The notes under the pieces were generated by a model, which saw only the letters and a program-made list of their open reading frames with translations, was not told where the DNA came from and ran no database searches. Shown piece by piece: positions 22,991 to 33,500 of a stretch of 64,000 nt of DNA (positions are counted from its first letter, which is position 1; every line of letters starts with the position of its first letter). Source of the DNA: Nissolia schottii (lineage: Eukaryota > Streptophyta > Magnoliopsida > Fabales > Fabaceae); the NCBI GenBank assembly GCA_003254905.1, contig QANU01107328.1, positions 17,015-81,014 on the forward strand, written 5' to 3'. The position numbers and the translations under genes were made by a program.

Positions 22991-23584
22991 ATGTACGCAT
23001 ATCATTTCTATAAATTTTACCCTATTAAGCTTTTTAAAAAAATAACTCATGACATGCATGGTATTATTAGAAACTTTATGACGAAGATAAGCTAAGCCTA
23101 TACATATTCCTGCAATTCATTCATGAAAAAAGGGTTGGCACACTATCTTTTTTTGTTGTCTACCTTTTCTTCTTTATTAACACCTAATTTTAGTCTTCCT
23201 ATTGCTACATAACAATTTGGGCTTTCTTGGTGATGCAAAAGCGAAAGATATAAAAGAGGAAACCCTCTGGTTTGGACGGTGGAAAAGATAAATGTTGGGA
23301 ATAAACCTGTCTTACTGCTATGCTTGCAAGGAATATTGGAACATATGCTGCCGTTTTTAACTCAGCACATCCTACTGCTTCATTTTATTGTCAACATGCC
23401 ATCACCTAATGCTCAAGACACAGATTCTTGTGTGCTTCAATCATCTACCTAAGTGTAATATGTGTAATATATAAAGAGAGAATACAAACTTATATGGACA
23501 GTAGTTTTTCATCTTATTCTTCAATTGGCATGCATTACAAATTCTTACATGGACACTCACAAGTTTAACATATTATTTTTTATT

Positions 23585-23937
23585 GGGTTAAATATGTTTT
23601 TAGTCCTTAAAAAATTTTAAATTTTGTGTTTTGCCCCTAAAAAAATTTTCGTCAGGAAGTCGTCCCTCTAAAATTTTTTTGTTTGGTTTTAGTCTTTGCC
23701 GTCAAGTTAGTCTGTTAACTGTTGACATGACAGTTAATTTGGCCACGTGACAGGCTACATGTCCACATAAATTGACACGTGGCCAAGTTAACTGTCACGT
23801 TAGCAGTTAATTGTTCAACTTGATGACAGAGACTAAAACCAAACAAAAAAAATTTAGAGAAATGATTTCTTAACGAAAATTTTTTTAGGGATGAAATACA
23901 AAATTTAAAATTTTTTAATTAAAAACATATTTAGCCC
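23585..23937. mobile_element. Palindromic Mutator-like MITE, 353 bp
   Basis: The left end GGGTTAAATATGTTTTTAGTCC and the right end (reverse complement GGGCTAAATATGTTTTTAATT) are long inverted repeats. The whole element is close to a palindrome: the inner parts CTGTTAACTG-TGACATG and CATG-TAACTGTCACGTTAGCAG also pair. Its termini match the 21.8, 39.8 and 40.4 kb elements. The 9-bp flanks (TTTTTTATT and TTTTCTTAA) agree only in part, so the target duplication is not proven. Confidence 0.75.
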
Positions 23938-24799
23938 TTTTCTTAATACACATAAAATAAAATTTGATTTCACTAAATGGGACTAAAAACATTCACTTAG
24001 CATATGTTCAAAAATGATATATTAAATTTATGTTAAGATAAGAATTTTTCGCATTACAGTTGATAGAAAGGTAATTTAATAGTGAGAAGTTTGAGATTTT
24101 AGACAAGATCATAAATTTAAATGAGTGTCACGTACCAACATAAAAAAAAAATAGAAAAACACTTAGTCCCTATGTCAACAAAAAATATTTTCCTTTCCCG
24201 TTCTAATTTCGATTAACAGAAGTACACCAACAATTTGGTATAAGATTAATGTAAATGGTTACTTATTTCTAAGTTTTACATGCGTGTTCTAATTAACTCA
24301 TTGAAGCTACATGCAAGTAAAATAGTTTCTTTCAAAATACACATTATCAAATAATTTATGACAAATCATGATAGGGCTTTGACTAGTTGAGCTAACTGAA
24401 ATTGACACATAAATACATCAGCATAAATGCTAAATATGCTGATTTATATTTAATAATATAAAAATATCTTTTAAGTTATAATACGTGTAGAAATATTAAG
24501 GATAGACGTGACAAATGTTTTGGCTCAATATGACACGTTGCTGTCATAAGCATTGGCCTTTTCCTATTTCCCTTGTTTTTCACTTTCATGAGGCATATAA
24601 ACGATCATTAATGACAATAACTAAGCCTCGTTTGATTATGTAGCACTGACAAACGATAATCATAGTGTTCGGTTATAAATCGTGTTTCCATTTAAAACGT
24701 TAATCTCTTAATCTTGTCTAATGTCTAATAGTTTTTTATCTATAATTTTTTTAAATATTCTATATATGTCTAATAATAGATTATTTACAATCTATTCTC

Positions 24800-25612
24800 C
24801 TTAGTGAGACTTCTTCATATCTTCTTCTCACATGCATGTCCAAATTATCTAAAACAAAATTTTATCAACCTTTTCACAATAAATGTTACCCAAACCTTAT
24901 CTCTAATGCATTTCATTGCTAAAAATCTATTTTGTTTAGTGTGTCCATTATACTTCGCAACATTTTGTTTTTTTCGGTTAACTTTTTACTGCTCAACCTC
25001 TTAATTGTGTTGTAAAATTTTTCTTTAAGTTTAAGTGGTCACCACTAAAACCCTGAATGCACTCCTCCATTTTGCTCACCCAATTCGGATCATATGCTTT
25101 AGTACATCTCCTTCTATTTTCCCATCATTTTAGACAACTGATCTGAGATAATAGAACCTTGTGACTTTGGTATGGTAACGTCCCCAATTTTCACTTCTGC
25201 TACAATTTGCGTGCCTCTTGTTAACCTTACATTCCATATACTTTATCTTAATATAAAAATCATGTGCTTCCAAAACTTGTCTTCATATATAGTTATAGCT
25301 ATCCATTTAATATCTCACTTGATTCTCCTACCATAACTATATCATATGCAAAAAGCATACATCATGGCACCAGAATTTAATTTTGTTTAGTAAGAACATC
25401 CAAAACTAAAGTGAAAAGATAGAGACTCAAAGTTAACCTTTAGTGCAAACCAATTTTGATAGAAATCCTTTGTTGTTCCACCTCACTAATGGTGACCTCT
25501 CATAAATATCTTTGATTGCTTGTATATAAAAAACCTAAACTCCTTTCTCATAATCTTTTATAAAATCCCCCTTAACACCTATCACACGCCATGNATCCAA
25601 CAAATAATGTTT
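24800..25612 (-). mobile_element. Antisense RTE-type LINE relic
   Basis: On the minus strand the stretch contains decayed reverse-transcriptase sequence. The GCATATGATATAG word near 25350 corresponds to the FADD motif region (TGCTTTTTGCA-GATGAT in intact relatives). The ordering of words such as GATAGAGACTCAAAG and CTTTGATTGCTTGTATATA matches the RTE copy at 44.1-44.6 kb. Many stops and frameshifts are present. One ambiguous base lies at 25594. Upstream parts of ORF2 are missing. Confidence 0.6.
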
Positions 25613-27090
25613 TTTAGTATAAAATTAGTCCTCAATCGAAAAAGTTACTGGAGATAAAGATATTAGTCCTCGAAATTAGTGCTTAAAAAATCAAGGAAAT
25701 TGTATATCAACAAGCATTGTGTTATTTGAATTTATTTTATATTAAATATTGTGTTGACTCACTCATCATTTTTTATCGAATTAGATTTTAATGGTATCAC
25801 TGAATTAAATTTCATTTAACAATAGATGATGAGTGAGCCAGCACAATATCTCACTCAAAATAAGTACAAATAATATTTCTTTGTAAATAATGCCTCAAAT
25901 AATCATGACAAAATCACTAAAGGAGAGAGAAAGAGGAGAGGGGTTAGCTAGTGAGATAAACTGATGGGTGTAAAAGAGTCAATATATACTTTAGCCTGAT
26001 TGGGACAAACATGGACATAACGTCATGTTCTAAAGAAAATGACATGAATGAAGAAACACATAAAACTAACAAAAATATATAGAGAGATATTTGAGAGAAT
26101 CCCTCGTACAAATATTATGTTTACCTGTCGTTAGCGTTTGAAAGTGCATGATGCCTACTGATCTTTGCTGCAAGAGCAATATATAGTTTCCCATGCCAGC
26201 ATGAAGAAATCTAGTCCATATGTATGGTCACCAATATTTAATAAACGAATAATGAAATGATGTAACCAGAAACAATTTCGTATATTGTTTGATCATTTCA
26301 TTTTCATATCTCGCACGGTATGTGTGTATCTTTTGAGATCACCAAGGTGTTGTAAGATAAAGAAATGATGACAAAGTTTCATGGAATTGATGCCAAGTCC
26401 TCTATGTCTTGCAATTTAATTCTTGTGATTTTTCCGTTTTAGTTTTCTCTATTTGGATTATTTATATGATATTTTTTTTAGTAACTACATGTTTTTCAAG
26501 ATTTCTATCTTTAAATTTGTTCCAAAAAAAAAACACCCTTTAAATTTACACCGAACTGCAAAAGCATTAACTACTATATATTTTTTTACAAATTTAATTA
26601 AATTTTTTTATTTTGTTTCAATCACCATAAAACTAAGGCTTAGTAGGTGGCTTTTTAAAAGTTGAGTTCTCGAAAACTATCCAACTACTTGAATTATTAT
26701 TAAATATCGATAAATCAAGTTTTTTTTAATTAGTCATTGAAACACAAACTATACTCTTAGAAAACTACTTACAAAAAATGAAAAATTCCAAGAAACCTAC
26801 TTATAGATTGGAGGTTACAACTTATTAAGACACATGCATCTCTATTTGATTTAATTCATGGAACGTAATATCTCAAAATGTGGTAAGAATCCATGGAGTA
26901 GCTAGATGCCAAAAATTTGCTTTTGAAATATAATTCATTTCATGTCTTTTACCAATCCATATATATTGTTTTCATTTTGTGGTGTCAAGAGTGATTGAAG
27001 CTGATATCATGATACATAAATAAATAATTTAGCAACAGTTAATATGTTGACACATTAATTTGGCAACAATATATATAGTATGATTGTTGT
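25613..27090. other. Intergenic AT-rich DNA, nothing recognisable
   Basis: No exon-like frame, RNA gene or transposon terminus stands out. GAGAGAG and poly-T stretches occur. The open frame at 26453-26665 is low-complexity. Confidence 0.5.
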
Positions 27091-27094
27091 GCTG

Positions 27095-27260
27095 CTGGTT
27101 TGGCCACCGACCAATCATGAAGCCTCACCGCCCAAGGCTGCTAAGTCTTCCACGTGCGTGGTCACGTGACGTCATTGGAGCTGTTGATGATGTCATGGCG
27201 CAGCCGTTGAAACAGCCCTAGGCCGGTGGTGACCATCATATATATAGCAAAAATGAGAGA
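27095..27260 (+). promoter_or_regulatory. Orphan promoter-like cluster: DRE core, two G-boxes, CRE, TATA box
   Basis: A GC-rich island in AT-rich DNA carries, in order, GCCACCGAC (DRE/CBF core CCGAC, near 27104), CCACGTGCG (G-box), TCACGTGACGTCA (a second G-box fused to a TGACGTCA bZIP site, near 27163-27175), TGATGTCATGG, and a TATA-like CATATATATAGC near 27236-27248. These are known plant bZIP/bHLH and DREB binding cores. No exon of a protein gene follows on either strand within 1 kb. It may drive a non-coding RNA, be left over from a deleted gene, or be chance clustering. Confidence 0.4.
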
Positions 27261-28092
27261 AGAGAACTTCATATAATAATGTTAGATTTTTTCCATATAT
27301 TGTGGATAAAAAAATATATTACATTTTTCTTTAATTATGTGAGGTCACATCAACGACAATGGTTGAATAACAAGATACTATAATGAATAAAAGAACCAAT
27401 TACTTTTATGCAAATTATATTAGATAATAATGTAAAAAAAATTATAAATTAAAATAAGGTATCAAAATAAATACTAATACAAATTTAGTTTATTGGTAAG
27501 TAAGCGGGTACCCTAACAGAGTATGAATACCTTTGTAAGGTAAAAAAAAAAAAAAAGTAAATACCATAAAACGTAAAAAATACAAACAAAATATTTGGTA
27601 ATAATATTTAGGCTTGATTTAGTTATAATTCATTAAATGTAAAAAAAATAAAAATAAAATTACTCTATCACTTAATATGTATTATATATATATTTATAAA
27701 ACTTTTGAGATAATAGATAGAAAGAATCAATCATTTCTATTGATATATATATAATAATATATGATTAAATCCTTTTGTACATCGAATTAATGTCGAATAA
27801 GATTTAGGTTTTATATCTTCAAAATAACTAAAATGTATGAATAAACACCCTACAGTACGTACCATCTTTAGAACTTTCATGTAAAAAAAGGAAAACGATG
27901 GGGACAGCACGTGATGTTGCCGTTTTCAGAGTAGGGGGGCCACTCGTTGAGGGACGCGTGGATTTTGGGAAGGCGGGTGTTGAGTGGAGGAAAAGTGTGA
28001 CAACGTAGATAGATGGAATCATTTTTGTGAGACCTAGTCCTTGTTTGGACACAACCATTTGGAAGTTTGAAATTCGATCGGAGCTTGAAGAG

Positions 28093-28158
<66 letters not shown>

Positions 28159-30560
28159 GATGATAGCTCATGCCTTGGATTTGGATGCATGCATGCATGA
28201 GAACCTTGCATTACTGACACACTATTTTGTTGATGGAGGTGAATGCTGATCATGACATTGATTGTAGTCACCCACTTCACTCCAAGAGAAGGTATGTGTG
28301 TATGTCTATATATAGAGTGTGGGAAGATGATGATCATCATCATCATATGTATGTACGTCGTGATTCCTTGATTAATTAGTTATTATTATTATGAAATCCT
28401 TTTAAGGAAAAAAAAGCACTTTACCTTTGTATTGTCATGTGTATTTTTTTTTTTTTACCTCTAAGTCTATTAATATGTAAATTCACCTTTAAGCTGGAAA
28501 AATTAATCTTTAGTGTTTCACAACAGTACAAATTCATCTTTTCAGGATCAAATCATTCTTATCGTATAAAAAAGGAGGGGAGAGAGAGAGGATATGAGAA
28601 TTTGGTCTTGTAAGAGCTGCTTTGTACTAGTATAAAATGTTAGGGTGCCGACGTGTATAATTTTAGAAGTTTGCAAGTAAAATACACACTGTCTATAATT
28701 TAAGGGCTAAAGTACCTTTTAACCTTAAATTAGTGTTTGTTCAGTTATATACTCAAAAAAATTATATAGTAATTTTGTAAAATTTTAATGAAACATATAT
28801 TAAATTTTGAAATTTAAACTTAGGATCTCAATCTAGAAGTCATGTAGTAAGTTGTTAAATATTCACAATTCAGTGTAACGAATAAAGCTTGAGTGAAGAA
28901 AAATAATCTTTTCACAACATTACATTTTCACAGTCTCTTTTATATTTAAACTTGTTTTGAAAGAAAAAGAAAAATGTGTATTGAAAAATATACTTTTATA
29001 TTCGTTTTTTACTCTAAAAGAGAATAATACAAGAATTTGTTATTGAATGCCTATCAGCATGTTGTTCAAGGGTCCAGCCCAACCCAGTAATGCATGCCAT
29101 TCACAACCGAGGCCCAGTTTTGAAACGAGAATATTTAGTTTCTTTTTCTTTTTCACTTAATAGGAATGGATCTTCTTTCTCTCTTCTACTCCCGCTTCGT
29201 TTTCAATTTGCGTGCCTCTTCTATTTTGTTCTACATGCATGTTTGAAAAGCTGTGAGATTAAGGTTCTATGTATGATAAAATCCACATTTCTTATAATAT
29301 ACCTGAATATGAGGTAAATGAGGGATTAGATTTGTGTCATACAAAAATTATTTAAAATCACAATATATACCATTTAATCAAATTTTTGTCCTCGTTGTAA
29401 TCTTCCAAAACATGATTAAAGATTATTTTTGAATGTACGGACCTTGACTACGAACTTTTGAACTATATAAACTTACCTAAAATTTGGGCAACACAATACG
29501 CACTACAAATGACATTTGAGAAGTGATGAGTTATTCAGCTGACACATTTTTTTTCGAAAAAAAATGTGACTTTCATAAATTGTCATCTAAATAGACACTC
29601 AGCAGAGTTTTCATACTAATACTACAGGTGTCAAACAACTCAAACCATTGAAACGCAGCAGCTATAATGACGAGATTTTGACGCATTAATAAATTGAACG
29701 AACATTGCCTATAATTATTTACATATTCACAATTCTCATGGTCTATATAATCTATATACACATCCAGGGGCAGGGGAAAGGAACTTCCAAGTATATATTT
29801 TTTGTAAAGCCAAAATAGACAGAAATGTTCCTCAAGAATATCTTGTCAGCTTTAACTCCCTTCAATCTGACCAGTGAAACACAAGAAATATTTCCCGGTC
29901 AGCAAAAGATTAAGGGGAAAGAAAGAAGGAAAGAACACTAAGTATATTTTTTGTTGTAAGCCAAAATAGACAAAGAACAACTCTCGGAGAAGGCAAAATG
30001 CTGAATGTTTGATTGTTAAAACTGGATGTTGTTAGTAATATATGTCTAGACTTCAAAATTATGATACATACTTGTAAAACACTAAGCTGGCTTCTGTCTG
30101 AAGTTCAAAATTGTAAACTAATAGCCCAGGTGCATGTGCAGCTAAAACTCAAGCCAAGATCAATCTTTTCATACATTTGAATCCATCAGTCTTGACTCTT
30201 GACCTTTCAAAGTTAAACTTAGATAAGCTCAGTTGCATCCTCATAGCATATCAACTCTTCTAAGCAAATTAAATGAACTAATCAGAAACAATTCCCCAAG
30301 ACAAAAACCCGGGGGGTTTTTTGGGGGGGGGGGGTAGTTATAACAGGCATGAAGCAGACAACAGTAAGGTCCATAACCATTTTCTATAACCAAATTAGAC
30401 CTTGAGTTGACCACATTTTTCCAACCTTCACATTAAATTTTCCTTTCATTTAATTAAAATAAATTTTACTGCTACTTATTAAGTCCACATCTGCAGGATT
30501 GAATCCTGTATCCATGAGTGAGTCTTGCAAACAATTCTGAAAAGAACATTCTATGGAAAG
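27261..30560. other. Intergenic DNA with TA microsatellites; 3' flank of the ATG14-like gene
   Basis: The TA/TATATG array at about 28092-28158 inflates open frames on both strands (27828-28346 and 28067-28249); these are artefacts. At about 29789-29826 and 29939-29977 a phrase AAGTATAT-TTTTTGT-AAGCCAAAATAGACA occurs twice in direct orientation. A G-rich run lies at 30311-30334. The 3' UTR of the minus-strand ATG14-like gene should lie in the last few hundred bases before 30591. Confidence 0.5.
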
Positions 30561-30591
30561 GAACTTACACAAGCAAGTCTGTTGCAGATGA

Positions 30592-33500
30592 TCACTTCCT
30601 TTTTGCATCTATAAACATTGCTCGAGTCCAGTGCTCAACATCCTCACTTTGTGATGGTGGGGGAGGAAATTTGGGATGCTCTATAATATCCCATCCTTCA
30701 ACTAGGCACTCACTTTTTCCATCAGATAAATCAGTGGCATAGAGAAAACTGGCAGCAGAATTTGGCAGACAATTTTCAATTCTCTGCAAAAGAGAAGGCA
30801 TAAAATCCACCAGTACTGATCACCGGGATACACGTAGAACCTAGATACTCGTAATTATTAAATTTGCTGATAAGGACCCTTTCATAGAGGCAATGATTTA
30901 ACTATTGTACAGTAAGTTCAGCTCCGCATAAACCAAATAGAATCGAATTAACAAAGGCATGCAAATAGAATACTCAATCAGCTCCCCTCCCCAAGCATGG
31001 CTTGAAAAAGCAAAAAGCAAAAAGCAGAAAGAATACAAAGATTAAAGCACCATGGAGGTCACAATTAGACAAAATTAACCTGTGTAGCCATGGCTAAGGA
31101 TCCTCTTTGGAGGAGAAAATGAGGGTTTACACATTTGGATCAATAAAGTGGGGCCTCGACAGAATCCTATTTTATTGATCAAAGGGTGTAATTGTAAACC
31201 TCCTCACTTTCTCCTCTAAAGTAAGATCCTCGCTTTAGAAGATCCAAATCCAATCTCTATTAACAGTTTATAGCAGAGAACAAATTTGTATTAGTGAGTA
31301 TTTATTTGCTGTGATCAAATACAGTTTAGAAGAGAAAAAAGATAAAAGGAAATCTTCCCTAAAATTCTTGCACTACTATTCAAGCAATTCGGAGAAACCC
31401 AAAAGACACAACATTTCTACCTTTAGTTGGCAAGTAGTGAATCACAGACACTGAGGCATTAAAAGATCAGCTAACACTTCAAGCATTTTCTTTCAAAACA
31501 GAAATGTCATGAGTAAATATATACCGCTGTGGGCACAGAATGTGCACTTTCCAGCAAAGTAGTAGACGAAATAGCAGAATTCATATTCCACACAGATTTG
31601 TTCAACTGTTGAGCTTGCTTACCTGTCCTGAATAGGAAAGAAAAAATACAAGAAAAACTTGAGCTCAATGCAGTCTAAATTCTACACAAGAAGATACAGC
31701 AAGCTTTCTGGTAAGTAATAAAATGCCAGTGCAAACATAAACCATTTGACTCCAAAGTCAGAAGCCTTCACAAAAAAAATTCAAGCATCCAGAGCTGTTA
31801 AAGATGCTATCTTGAAAGCCGGTTTCAATGGTAGAAGATGGATATACAAGGGAGTAAGAGCCAAGTATACTACTCTAAAACAAATAAAACATAACCAAAT
31901 GCATCTCCTGGAACATCAGATAATACTGCCGTCATATATTTTCTTATAATCCAACACATAGTCGAGCTGAAAGAGGAGCATGAAGCTGTTGCTAAAATCA
32001 CTGGGGCATACGACTGCAACTAAACAATTAACATTTTCTTAACATAAAACAGATGGTAGAGAGTTTACTAAGACTTGTTTCATAATTACATGCTATTGGA
32101 ATAATCAACTCCCACATTAACGTTAAATGCATCCAAGTTGATGTTGAGGTATGGTTAGTTTGCAAAATTAAATATCATTTTTACAATGTATATACAGTAG
32201 TCATAAAATCACACATCCACATTATGATACGAGATTAATATGGCAAACCTTGAGCGAGCCATTTTTAAGGAAAACACAGATCGAACTTCCTTGGATGATG
32301 AAAGTGTAGCCAATAACTTGGCAAATGCTTCAAAAGTAGATGCCTCAGAAGGAACATCCAAACTTAGGGAGTTGTAACAGTAAGCTGTGATGCATGCTAC
32401 ACTTTTCTTCAAAAGTGAAATTCCTTTCTGCAAATCTTTGTGTGTTTGAACTGAATGAGAAGAAGCTAAAGAATAATTGAAGCTACTACTCCCAGATGAA
32501 TCCAAGTGAGGCCTCCTATCAGATTCCATCGAAGCAACGCCAAAGTTGCTGGAGCTTCTTTCAGACCATGAGTTTTCTCCACTAGATGAGCAGTAATTTT
32601 GGCGAGGTATAAAAAGGGGATATTCATTACTGAAAATTAGAAAGTATTTCAGGTCAAAGTTGTTACTTCCAGAAAAACCATGCCAAATAAATTGTCAGCC
32701 AAATTACCTCCTCGAAGATGGACGTGCATTCCAATAAGAATCTCTCTGCCATATTCGAGAGCAAGAACCCTGAGGCACAGTGGAAAAACAATCATTACAA
32801 ATTAACAACATTAATTTCCCCTCTGTAGAAAAAAGACGAAATCATTAAGCCTGATTTAAATTAAGATACGAAAATTGAAAAAATGCTAAAATCTCTACAC
32901 AAATATTTTCAGTTGGCTCCACCAAATGGAAAAAAGGCTAAGTTCTAGTTTGTTTCCTGTTCCAGGCTGCAGCCAACAATTAGCAAGGTGAACTCTTAAA
33001 AATCTTACAAGCGTCAAAGTCAATAAAAACTGATTGCTGACACCAAATAGACACAGCATTAGAAACAAGGTCTGTAATTCTGAAAAATAATACATAAATA
33101 CTCATGTGGATAGCCCTCTATAAAACATTCACAAATGCTTTTAGCAATCAAGAAAATACACTACCAAGTACCAACTATCAACAATCAACAAAGTGACAAA
33201 CCAAGTTAAAACTGTATCAATACATGAATATCAATGCTATTTTAATACTCGATGGCCATCAAATGATAATGGCCGCGATACCCTACTTGACCACAATAGT
33301 TGGATACATTTAGAGTATGATCTTCAAGGAAACATTAATACATTGCTTGTACACTGAATCAATGCTTACCGCAAAACCTGAGTTATGAAGTGCTGGGGCA
33401 GCCAAGTTCTGAACAACGAGATTTAAAAGTTGCACCATGTAACTGCTTTGCAAATAGCAAAAGAAAATATAAATAATAATAATAATATAACAGGTAATTA

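Noticed and set aside
23576..23946. 9-bp target duplication around the 23.6 kb Mutator-like MITE
   Set aside because: TTTTTTATT and TTTTCTTAA agree only partly in T-rich sequence; not reliable.
27828..28346. 172-residue minus-strand frame
   Set aside because: Much of it is an (IY)n run translated from the TA microsatellite; the rest matches no family.
31746..31949. 67-residue plus-strand frame inside an ATG14 intron
   Set aside because: It starts reasonably (TPKSEAFTKKIQASRAVKD) but I recognise no family, it lies antisense in an intron and ends in low-complexity sequence.
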